Part shown: positions 27,331-36,300 of the stretch, in pieces
How the letters are laid out: every line of letters starts with the position of its first letter
Numbering within the stretch: the first letter of the stretch is position 1
Program-made: the position numbers and the translations under genes
The notes under the pieces: model-generated
What the model saw: only the letters and a program-made list of their open reading frames with translations
Told to the model about the DNA's origin: nothing
Database searches by the model: none
NCBI RefSeq assembly: GCF_001314995.1
Contig: NZ_CP012938.1
Span: 5,642,001-5,706,000, forward strand
Length of the DNA: 64,000 nucleotides
Direction: 5' to 3'
Source: Bacteroides ovatus
GTDB taxonomy: Bacteria; Bacteroidota; Bacteroidia; Bacteroidales; Bacteroidaceae

Positions 27331-29922
27331 CTATTGAATCTGAATACTGCACGTTTGCAAGTCTTTTTCATTTGAACTGTTTCCGTAAAGTATCTTATAT
27401 GTTCCGTTTAAAGGACGTATGGTATTGGTCGCTGCATCAAACCATTCGAAAGAATCGTACGGAAGCTCTATCTGGACGTTCTGTGTCTTACCTTTAGCAA
27501 TGCTAACCCGTTGGAAACCACGAAGAGTTTTTTGCGGACCTTCTTTGTCGTCAGGACGGCAGATGTACACTTGAACCACTTCTTCACCGTCTCTCTGCCC
27601 GACGTTACTTACCGGGATAGTAAGAATTGCTTTTTCGCCTTTGGTCAGCTTCGATTGGTTCAGGGTCGCTTTCCCATAAGAGAAACGGGTATAACTTAAA
27701 CCGTAGCCGAATGGATAAAGAGGTGTTTCCGTCATGAAACGGTAGGTACGTCCCTTCATCGAATAATCTTCATAATCCGGTAATTGTTGCATGCTTTTAT
27801 AGAAAGTGATAGGCAGACGTCCGGCAGGATTGTAATCTCCGAAAAGAACATCGGCAACGGCTGTTCCACCTGCCTGTCCGGGATACCATGCTTGCAGGAT
27901 AGCATCGCAATTCTGCGTTTCAGGCACGATGGCCATTGCCGAACCGGAGAAGTTGACGAATACTGTTTTCTTTCCATTCTTCTTTAGAAGAGCAAGAACT
28001 TCGCGCTGGATGGCGGGCAATTCGATTTCTGTACGGTCGCCGCCTTTGAATCCGGGGTCGGATACCCGCATGGATTCTCCTTCCAATAGGGGGGAGATAC
28101 CTCCGGCAAAGATAACTACATCTGCGCTTTGCAACTTGTTCAGGATTTCACGGGCATCCATTGGAGTTTGTTTTGCCAAGTCGAAGTTCAGTGTAGGGTT
28201 ATCTTTAACCTGAATAAAACGCAACTCGATGTCGTAACTCTTTCCTGCTTCGTAGTTGAAAGAATACAGATTGGTATGATTCTTGATGTTGGTGGCTTCT
28301 GCTATTTGCTTGCCGTTGAGGAATAAAGTAACTCCTCCGTTAGTCATCACGCGGAAAGTGGCGGCACCGGAATCTGTTGGGCGGAAAGTGGAACGATAGA
28401 TGGCGGTGAAGTTTTTCAATCCTACACCGGGAGCAAATACGGTAGAACCTTCTGCACTGAAATGGAAAGGAGTGGTCAGACGGTCGGTTGCGGCAATCTT
28501 GCCTTTATATTCGCGGTTATTCCAGTAGGTGGCGTTGAATCCGGCTTCTCCGTCGATGCTGCACTGATTGAATAGGCTGTGCAGGGTGGTGTCGTTTGTA
28601 TATCCGCATACAGGTTCGTAGATGATTTGTGCGTCAGGTAGTTTGGCGCGTATTCCTTCCAGTAGAGTAACGGTATGTGAAGGGAAGCCGTTGTAGTTAC
28701 CCCATTGCATTACCGAGTCGTTGGCGTTGGGGCCGATGACTGCGACTTTCATCTGACGGTTTAATGGAAGGATGTTGTTATTGTTTTGGAGTAATACCAG
28801 ACTTTCGTGTGCCATTTTCAGTGCCAGTTCTTTGTGTTTGGGACAGTCGATAACAGAAAATGGAATGTTACTCCAGGGATGAGTCGAATTCATTTCTCCC
28901 AGTTCAAAGCGGGCTTTCAGTAGTCTTTTGACTGATGTATTGATTTTCTCTTCCGAAATCAGGCCTTTTTTCACAGCATCGGTGATGCTTTTGAAGTTAC
29001 CGCCACATTCGAGATCTGTTCCGCTTAAAACAGCGTCGGCAGAGGCATGGGCGGCATCGGGATGCGTTTCATGTTTCTTGCGTTGGAAAAAGTCTCCGAT
29101 TGCTCCGCAGTCGGTGACTACGATTCCTTTGAATCCCCAGTCGTTGCGGAGAATTTGGGTTAACAGACGGTTGCTGCCGCAGCAGGGATCGCCTTCGAAA
29201 CGGTTGTAAGCGCACATCACTTCTTTAACTCCTGCTTTTTGTACCAGTTCCTTGAAAGCAGGAAGGTAGGTTTCCCATAAGTCTCTGGGTGCAATGTTTT
29301 CTGCGTTGAAGCTGTGACGGTTCCATTCGGGACCCGAGTGTACGGCAAAGTGTTTGGCGCAGGCATGAAGTTTGTCATATTCGGCATCTTCCGGTCCTTG
29401 CAGACCTCTGACTGCCGCCATTCCCATACGTCCGCTTAAATAAGGGTCTTCGCCGTATGTTTCCTGTCCTCGTCCCCAGCGGGGGTCGCGGAAGATATTG
29501 ACGTTGGGAGTCCACATGGTCAGTCCCTGATAACGTTTATATTGTCCTTTTTCATTGAATTGGCGGTTCTTGGCGCGTGCTTCGTCAGATACGGCATCAA
29601 AGACTTCGTATAATAGTTCGTCGTTGAAAGAAGCGGCCATACCTATGGCTTGTGGAAAGACAGTAGCCAGTCCGGCGCGGGCAACGCCATGAAGAGCTTC
29701 GTTCCACCATTCATACGGCTTAATGCCAAGCCGGGGAATAGCCGGTGAGTTGTTTTGCATCAACGCCACTTTTTCTTCTAATGTGAGGCGTTGAAGTAAA
29801 TCGTCCGCCCGTTGTTCCGCAGTTAATTTCGTGTCCTGATAGGGATACTTGCTGGGTTGTTGTGCCTGTACATTTACCCCTTGAATTCCGATAAGACAGG
29901 CAATGATCCATTGCTTTTTCAT
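27331..29922 (-). CDS. GH3 glycosidase with PA14 insertion (beta-xylosidase/glucosidase type)
   Basis: This 863-residue secreted enzyme has signal peptide MKKQWIIACLIGIQGVNVQA. The GH3 (alpha/beta)8 domain contains RLGIKPYEWWNEALHGVAR, DPRWGRGQETYGEDP and KHFAVHSGPE. The nucleophile Asp is in GIVVTDCGAI (about residue 268). The second GH3 domain is interrupted by a PA14-like beta-domain (about 455-590; RVMTNGGVTLFLNGKQIAE). A C-terminal fibronectin-III-like domain carries FPYGYGLSYTRF-type sequence (YPFGYGLSYTRFSYG). The WWNEALHGVAR form is typical of bacterial GH3 beta-xylosidases and related exo-enzymes. It is transcribed divergently from a GH43, so both may trim side chains. The exact substrate is uncertain. 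Confidence 0.93.
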   Translation of the reverse strand: MKKQWIIACLIGIQGVNVQAQQPSKYPYQDTKLTAEQRADDLLQRLTLEEKVALMQNNSPAIPRLGIKPYEWWNEALHGVARAGLATVFPQAIGMAASFNDELLYEVFDAVSDEARAKNRQFNEKGQYKRYQGLTMWTPNVNIFRDPRWGRGQETYGEDPYLSGRMGMAAVRGLQGPEDAEYDKLHACAKHFAVHSGPEWNRHSFNAENIAPRDLWETYLPAFKELVQKAGVKEVMCAYNRFEGDPCCGSNRLLTQILRNDWGFKGIVVTDCGAIGDFFQRKKHETHPDAAHASADAVLSGTDLECGGNFKSITDAVKKGLISEEKINTSVKRLLKARFELGEMNSTHPWSNIPFSVIDCPKHKELALKMAHESLVLLQNNNNILPLNRQMKVAVIGPNANDSVMQWGNYNGFPSHTVTLLEGIRAKLPDAQIIYEPVCGYTNDTTLHSLFNQCSIDGEAGFNATYWNNREYKGKIAATDRLTTPFHFSAEGSTVFAPGVGLKNFTAIYRSTFRPTDSGAATFRVMTNGGVTLFLNGKQIAEATNIKNHTNLYSFNYEAGKSYDIELRFIQVKDNPTLNFDLAKQTPMDAREILNKLQSADVVIFAGGISPLLEGESMRVSDPGFKGGDRTEIELPAIQREVLALLKKNGKKTVFVNFSGSAMAIVPETQNCDAILQAWYPGQAGGTAVADVLFGDYNPAGRLPITFYKSMQQLPDYEDYSMKGRTYRFMTETPLYPFGYGLSYTRFSYGKATLNQSKLTKGEKAILTIPVSNVGQRDGEEVVQVYICRPDDKEGPQKTLRGFQRVSIAKGKTQNVQIELPYDSFEWFDAATNTIRPLNGTYKILYGNSSNEKDLQTCSIQIQ

Positions 29923-30260
29923 TTTCTAGTTCTTTTGGTTTTTAGATTTGAGACTGCAATAGTACGTGCTTTTCATTATTTTTGTGGGGAATATCCGGTA
30001 GAAAAGGAGGATTTCCTATGCAAGGCTTATTTGGAGCCGATAAATCCATAGACCTGTTCAAAGATAAAACATTTTAGCTGAATAGAACGTGAACTTTATA
30101 ATGTAAATAGAAAGATACTGAAATGTTTGTTTGAAAGGGTATGTATGATTGTCCTCCTTTTGTACTGATTATTACTCTGGCAGGATGGAGGAAATGCTTA
30201 ATATTGCATTGTTAATTAAGCTCATCCGGGCGTTTATTCATTGATTAAAATGCGAATACT
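29923..30260. other. Divergent intergenic region between GH3 and GH43 genes
   Basis: This 338-bp gap must hold both promoters. On the minus strand TACTATTG (29957-29964) is a one-mismatch -7 box for GH3, which is transcribed leftward. For GH43 only a weak TAATATTG is seen near 30198. I see no gene, repeat or clear operator. Confidence 0.4.
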
Positions 30261-32267
30261 ATGATGTATCATTCGACTTGTTCTTTTAAGTGTTTACCTT
30301 ATCTTTTGATTCTGGGGTGCATATTGACGTTCCTGCAAGCTTGTGCACCTGTTCAGAGATATGTCCTGTTATCCTCCGATAATGGTGACGGAACCTATAC
30401 CAATCCGGTGATTAATGCCGATTATCCTGATCCGGATATTATCCGTGTAGGGGAGGATTATTACATGGTTAGTTCGTCCTTCGTGGCAATGCCGGGAATT
30501 CCGGTCTGTCATTCGAAAGATTTGATTAATTGGCAAATTATCGGTCATGCCTATGACAGTATCACTTTCCAGCCTCAATATCGGATGGAAAATGAGAAAA
30601 CGGCTTATAGCCGTTTGTGCTGGGCCCCTACCATCAGATATGATGAAGGCATTTATTATATAGGAGTCAATATTGCGGATGATGGCTTCGTCATGTTTAA
30701 GAGTACGAGGCCGGAAGGTCCTTATACGATGCATAAGTTTGAAAAGCGGTTGTATGATCCCGGCTTTTTTATTGATGATGACGGTAAAAAGTATGTCACT
30801 CACGGAAAAGGGAAAATCTATCTGACGCGGTTGAAAGATGATGCTACGGGAGTGCTCGACCCTCAAGATAAAGGAACGCTCATTATAACAGCTCCCGAAG
30901 GTTACGGCCATTTGTTTGAGGGATGTCACACTTATAAAAGAAACGGATGGTATTATGTCTTTAATCCGGCGTTGGGGTATGATGGGGTGCAGATGATAAG
31001 CCGTTCACGAAACCTTTATGGACCTTATGAAACGAAAGTTCTGATAGATGATGATATTAATTATGCCGGTGCAGGTGTTCATCAGGGTGGGTATATAGAA
31101 ACGGCTGAAGGAGAATCCTGGGCATACACTTTTCAAGATCGCGATTATATGGGGAGGTGTCTTATGTTATATCCTATGAAATGGGAGAATGAATGGCCGG
31201 TTGTCGGACCGGAAGGCAGACCGGGGAAAGGAGTGGTTACTTATCGGAAACCGGCAGTCAAAGGTAAACATAAGATGAATTATCCTCATCATTCCGATTC
31301 TTTTGACAAACCGGAATTGGCTCCGGTCTGGGAATTTAATCATGTTCCGTATAAAGAGAAGTGGAGCTTGACGGACAGGCCGGGTTATTTTAGAATATAT
31401 GCTCAACATGCCAAAGGTTTTTATTGGGCGAGGAACTCGTTAACTCAAAAGGTGACAGGACCGTATAGCACGGGCACGGTATTATTAGACTTGTCCGGTT
31501 TAAAGGAAGGTGACTTTGCCGGAAATGGGATTATGGGAAGAATGATGTATCAATTTGGAGTCAGAAAGAAGGACAACCGCTTTTGGCTTGAAATGAGAAA
31601 AGGGAACCGGAATGCGGCAGAGATGATTGTGGATAGTCTTGAATTGAAAGATGTTCAGAGAATTTATCTGCGCACAGAAACAACGAAAGAAGGGGCTACT
31701 CGTTTTCATTATAGTTTGGATAATCGCCAATATCATCGTTTCGGTCCTGAAGGTGTTTCTAATTTCTGGGGATTTCTAGGGATACGGCATGCACTCTGTT
31801 GTTATAATGTAATGAAAGGAAATCCTTGCGGATATGCCGACTTTGACTCTTTTGAACTGGAAAGTGCGCATCGCGGCAATCATTATGATGCATTTACGGA
31901 AATAGACTTCTTTCGTTATGACGACCGGGAAGGGATGACATTGGTTCGTCCTGTCGGCAAACGTCCGATGCAATTTCTAACGGATATAAAGGACAGCGAT
32001 TGGCTTGTGTTTAATAACTTGACATTTAAGAAAAGACCCGGAAAGATAACATTCGAACTGCAGGCTTTGAATCCGGGAGGAGTTCTTGAGATGAGAAGAG
32101 GTTCTTTACAAGGGGAACTGTTGGCTTCTTGCACTATTCAATCTACTAACGGGGAGTGGACGAAGCAGAGTTTTGAAGTAAAGAAATTACGAAAGAAAGA
32201 GAAAGTCTATTTTGTGTTCGGAGGTTCAAATAAGAGCTTATCTATTAAGAATTTCATATTTGAGTAG
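30261..32267 (+). CDS. GH43 glycosidase with C-terminal beta-sandwich domains, lipoprotein
   Basis: This 668-residue lipoprotein has lipobox LTFLQAC. The five-bladed GH43 propeller opens with YTNPVINADYPDPDIIRVGE (catalytic base Asp near 54). RLYDPGFFIDDDGKKYVTHG (near 163) contains the pKa-modulating Asp, and FEGCHTYKRNGWYYVF (near 218) contains the general-acid Glu. Residues about 340-530 form a beta-xylosidase C-terminal concanavalin-like domain. Residues 540-668 look like a CBM6-type beta-sandwich (KDSDWLVFNNLTF, SIKNFIFE). GH43 enzymes act on arabinofuranosides or xylosides. The pairing with GH3 suggests removal of arabinan or xylan side chains attached to pectin. ATG codons at 30261 and 30264 are both possible starts. 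Confidence 0.93.
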   Translation: MMYHSTCSFKCLPYLLILGCILTFLQACAPVQRYVLLSSDNGDGTYTNPVINADYPDPDIIRVGEDYYMVSSSFVAMPGIPVCHSKDLINWQIIGHAYDSITFQPQYRMENEKTAYSRLCWAPTIRYDEGIYYIGVNIADDGFVMFKSTRPEGPYTMHKFEKRLYDPGFFIDDDGKKYVTHGKGKIYLTRLKDDATGVLDPQDKGTLIITAPEGYGHLFEGCHTYKRNGWYYVFNPALGYDGVQMISRSRNLYGPYETKVLIDDDINYAGAGVHQGGYIETAEGESWAYTFQDRDYMGRCLMLYPMKWENEWPVVGPEGRPGKGVVTYRKPAVKGKHKMNYPHHSDSFDKPELAPVWEFNHVPYKEKWSLTDRPGYFRIYAQHAKGFYWARNSLTQKVTGPYSTGTVLLDLSGLKEGDFAGNGIMGRMMYQFGVRKKDNRFWLEMRKGNRNAAEMIVDSLELKDVQRIYLRTETTKEGATRFHYSLDNRQYHRFGPEGVSNFWGFLGIRHALCCYNVMKGNPCGYADFDSFELESAHRGNHYDAFTEIDFFRYDDREGMTLVRPVGKRPMQFLTDIKDSDWLVFNNLTFKKRPGKITFELQALNPGGVLEMRRGSLQGELLASCTIQSTNGEWTKQSFEVKKLRKKEKVYFVFGGSNKSLSIKNFIFE

Positions 32268-32291
32268 AATATCCAGCAAGGTCATATATCG

Positions 32292-32329
32292 AACCTTTAT
32301 CGAAATAGAAAATCACTAAAGTAAAGGTT
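32292..32329 (+). terminator. Weak hairpin after GH43
   Basis: AACCTTTA (32292-32299) pairs with TAAAGGTT (32322-32329) and is followed by TTAG. The stem is short (8 bp) and the loop is A-rich, so termination here is plausible but not strong. Confidence 0.35.
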
Positions 32330-32365
32330 TTAGAGGATAATCATAGCTGGCTTATAGATATTTAC

Positions 32366-32443
32366 TACATTTGCGAACGACCGGTAATACTTCCGGTTAT
32401 TTATAGAATATCCTTTTGGTACATTGTGCGTTGGGGATATTCT
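32366..32443 (+). promoter_or_regulatory. Promoter and structured leader of the methyltransferase gene
   Basis: TACATTTG (32366-32373) is an exact -7 consensus. The leader of about 110 nt folds into two small hairpins: ACCGG/CCGGT (32380-32384 with 32393-32397) and AGAATATCC/GGATATTCT (32405-32413 with 32435-32443). The second is followed by a T-rich stretch, so attenuation is possible. I do not recognise a known riboswitch. Confidence 0.45.
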
Positions 32444-32490
32444 TGTTTGTATAAGAAATAATAGTAAATAATGGATATTGGAGGAGGCAA

Positions 32491-33258
32491 ATGAATAGTG
32501 ATTATAAAGTTGGCGATTTAATTTATGATGCAAATATTTATGATGGAATGAATACCAGCATGGATGATTTGCAATTTTATAAGCGGTGGTTACCTAAAAA
32601 CAAGGATGCCCGAATACTTGAGCTTTGCTGTGGAATTGGCAGACTTACTCTTCCTATTGCAAAGGATGGATATGATATAAGTGGGGTTGATTACACTGCT
32701 TCAATGCTCCATCAGGCTAAGATGAAAGCTGCCGAGGCTGGACTAAGAATCAATTTCATTCAGGCGGATATCAGGACTCTGGATTTACAGAAGAAGTACG
32801 ACCTTATTTTTATTCCATTTAATTCGATCCATCATTTATATGAGAATGAAGATTTATTTAAGGTACTTCATGTCGTTAAAAATCACCTCAAAGACGGAGG
32901 CTTATTTCTGTTGGATTGTTTTAATCCGAATATTCGGTATATAGTTGAAGGTGAGAAAGAGCAGCAGGAAATAGCCACGTATACAACTGGCGATGGAAGA
33001 GAAGTCTCGATAAAGCAGACAATGCGATATGAAAATAAAACCCAGATTAATCGGATCGAATGGCATTATTTTATCAATGGTGAATTCAATTCTATTCAAA
33101 ATCTGGATATGAGAATGTTTTTCCCTCAAGAGTTGGATTCATATTTGGAATGGAATGGTTTTAGTATTATTCATAAATATGGAGGATTTGAAGAAGAAGT
33201 ATTTAATGGTGATTCGGAAAAACAGGTGTTTGTTTGTCAATGTAAGTTTGGATATTGA
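32491..33258 (+). CDS. Class I SAM-dependent methyltransferase
   Basis: This 255-residue cytoplasmic methyltransferase has the Rossmann motif I ILELCCGIGRLTLPIA, motif II GVDYTASMLHQAK, and IQADIRTLDLQKKYDLIFIP for motifs III-IV. A C-terminal beta-extension (about 165-255) would bind the substrate, which I cannot name. An unusually strong Shine-Dalgarno sequence, GGAGGAGG (32480-32487), precedes the ATG by 3 nt, whereas its neighbours have none. Its coding sequence also looks more A/T-rich. Both features suggest recent acquisition, perhaps from a Firmicute. It is a single-gene unit with its own promoter and a shared bidirectional terminator, and has no evident link to the PULs. Confidence 0.88.
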   Translation: MNSDYKVGDLIYDANIYDGMNTSMDDLQFYKRWLPKNKDARILELCCGIGRLTLPIAKDGYDISGVDYTASMLHQAKMKAAEAGLRINFIQADIRTLDLQKKYDLIFIPFNSIHHLYENEDLFKVLHVVKNHLKDGGLFLLDCFNPNIRYIVEGEKEQQEIATYTTGDGREVSIKQTMRYENKTQINRIEWHYFINGEFNSIQNLDMRMFFPQELDSYLEWNGFSIIHKYGGFEEEVFNGDSEKQVFVCQCKFGY

Positions 33259-33294
33259 TGTGTTGTTGACAGGCAAATCTCTTTATCTTGTATG

Positions 33295-33373
33295 AAAAGT
33301 CCCTTTATATCAGTTTACTCTATCGAATTTCGATTGATCGAATAATGAGACAACCGGGTATAAAGGGACTTTT
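33295..33373. terminator. Bidirectional terminator between methyltransferase and HTCS
   Basis: A perfect 15-bp inverted repeat (AAAAGTCCCTTTATA at 33295-33309 with TATAAAGGGACTTTT at 33359-33373) carries A- and T-tracts at both ends, so it can terminate both convergent genes. The 49-nt loop contains a smaller ATCGA/TCGAT hairpin. Confidence 0.75.
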
Positions 33374-33391
33374 TATATTCTTATCAAAGAG

Positions 33392-36300
33392 TTATTTTTT
33401 TCTCTCTTTGTATTCTGACGGGGTAATTCCTATCACTTTCTTGAAGCACTTGCTGAAATATTTCGGATCGTTGAACCCCGTCATATATGCTACCTGGGAG
33501 AAGTTATATTCGTCGCTGTCAATCAGTTGTACGGCACGTTTGATACGTATTTCCCGTATAAAGTCAACAGGTGTCAGTCCGACGATTGATTTTAATTTCC
33601 GGTAGAAGATTGTACGGCTAAGCATCAACTGTTCTGCAAATTCGTCAATCGTTAGTTCGGCATTGTCCATCTGTTCTTCCATGTATGCCATTACTTTTTT
33701 CATAAATTGCTCGTCGTATGGAGTAATCTGTGGTTGTGAAGGAGTCAGAGGATCGGGAGAAGAGGTATTCTTTCCTTCCATCAGCCTATTCATATAGAGT
33801 TCCTGCAATGCTTTGCGTTGTCGTAACAAGGAGGCTACACGGGTCTTTAGATAAGTAGCACTGAAAGGTTTGGTGATATAATCGTCAATGCCTTGTTCCA
33901 ATCCGGCGATACGGTCGTCCAGAGAGGCCTTGGCTGATAATACAATGATGGGGATATGGCAAATATTGTTGTTCTCTTTGATTTGCCTAATCATTTCTAA
34001 ACCGTCCATCACCGGCATCATAACATCGCTGATAATAAGATCGGGCAGGTCGTCAACAGCATGTTGCAATCCCTCTTCACCATTGGAAGCTGTGATTACC
34101 GTATAATTCTCCGACAAAATACTTTTCAGAAAAGCCTTTAACTCTTCATTATCTTCTACCACCAATATGGAGAAACCATCCGAATTAGTCTCAAGGTCTT
34201 CTTTTTCTTCCACCTCTTCCGGCGCTTTCATGCTATCGACGGGATGAGGCGCTGAACTCTGACTATCATTCAGGATAAATTCGACCTGTACATCCTCCTC
34301 GAAAATTTCCCGTTGTAAAGGCAAGCTTACTGTAAAACGGCTGCCTACTCCGGGTTGACTATTTACTGTAATAGTGCCATGATGCATTTCCACCATCTCT
34401 TTCACGAGAGACAGCCCGATGCCGGAAGATGGTTGCAGAATATTCTGTTTTACCAATGACTCGAAGCGTTGGAACAAGGAATGTTGCTTTTCTACTGCAA
34501 TTCCGATTCCTTCGTCTGCAACCTCTATCTCTACCGTCTTCTCTTTCGTTGTGATATTGACTGTAATCGACTTGTCGGCAGGTGTATATTTGAATGCATT
34601 GGAAAGCAGATTGAAGAATATCTTTTCAAACTTGTCTCTATCCACCCAGCTATATACCGACTGGATGGTAGAAGTCAGCTGATAGTTTATGTTCTTTTCT
34701 TCAGCTATCAGTTTGAAGCTACTCATCACCTTTTGCAAAAGTGGAATCAAATCGGTCTCTTCAATCAGTAGTTTCATTTTCTGATTCTGAATCTTGCGGA
34801 AATCCAGAATCTGATTCATCAGTCGGAGCATGCGCTCTGTGTTCTGATGTACCAAAGTCAAATGCTCACGGGCGGAAGGAGAAAGCGGTTCATTCTCTAA
34901 TACCTCTGTCACAGGGCTACTGATTAAAGTTAGCGGAGTACGTAACTCATGAGATATGTCAGTAAAGAATCGCAGTTTGATATTTGCTAATTGTTGTTCC
35001 ATATCCACTCTGTGACGTAACCGATAGATGTAAAACAACACATATACGATGCTTGCCGTAAAGAGTATGAATAGAATGAAATAGAGCAGCCATGCCCAGT
35101 AGGTTTCCCAAAAGGTGGGGAGTACATGTATAGATAGAGTCCGTACATTGTCCACCCAGACCCCGTCACTGTTTGTTGACTTTATCTGCAACTGATATTT
35201 GCCTGCAGGTAAGTTGATGTAGCTAGCGGAACGGTTATTATCTGCTTCATTCCATTCTTCTTCTAGTCCTTGCAGGCGATAGGCATATAAAATCCCTTTT
35301 GGATTGACATAATCAAGTGCAGCAAACTGGAAAGTTACATTCCTTTGAGAGGGCTCCAGTTCCAATTCTTCCAGATTGTCAATAGAGTGATCGGTAAGGT
35401 GTCCTTGAATCTTGAGTCCTGTAAACACAATAGGAGGGACATAGCTACTCTTCCGCATCTTCTCCGGAGAAACTTCCAGAAAGCCTTTATCAGTTCCTAA
35501 GATAATTTGGTTACGGGCATTGATAATAGGAAGAGCTTCGGAGAAATTGAATTCCTGATAGATGGAACTTAATTCATAGTTCTCAAAAGTTTCTTTGGCA
35601 GGATCGAATTTGGAGAGCGCAATCTCCGAAACAACCCATAGCTGATTCTGTGTATCTTCAATCATTGATAGTGCCAAATCGGAAGCCAGCCCGTTGTTCT
35701 TGTCGTAGTTTCTGAATTGGATATTCTCGTTCAGCAGATTGGGAGATATCACTTTATTTACGCCTCCGGTGAAACTGATGATATAAGTGGTTTTATTCTT
35801 GTCTGTATAGATATGCATGATATCGTTGGCACTAAGACTGTTTTTATCTCCCGGTCTACGGATATTCCGGTAGAATTTAATCTCTTCCAGGCGTTCGAAG
35901 TTGTTCGAGAATGTCAGCAGTCCGTTAGTCGTTCCCACTAAAATCACTCCTCCCGGAGCTTCTGCAATATTGCGTACTTTCATACCGTAAGCTATGGGAT
36001 AGTTTCTTAACTCATTATTACTATGAATAAATGAAACTTTTCCATCTTTAGCTTGTGCCAGCAGATTTAATCCACCCCCATAACATCCTATCCAAATATG
36101 ATTACGACTGTCCTGAAAGATAGCATAAATACTATTACTGCTTAAACTATAAGGATCATTTGTCTGGTGTTCAAAATGGTGAATAGAGTAATGATTTGCT
36201 CCTGTCTTTTTAAGTTGGAAAAGTCCGATTTCTTTAGTCCCCAACCATATATTTCCATCTTTATCTTCCAGAATCGAATATACCCCATTATAGAACGATT

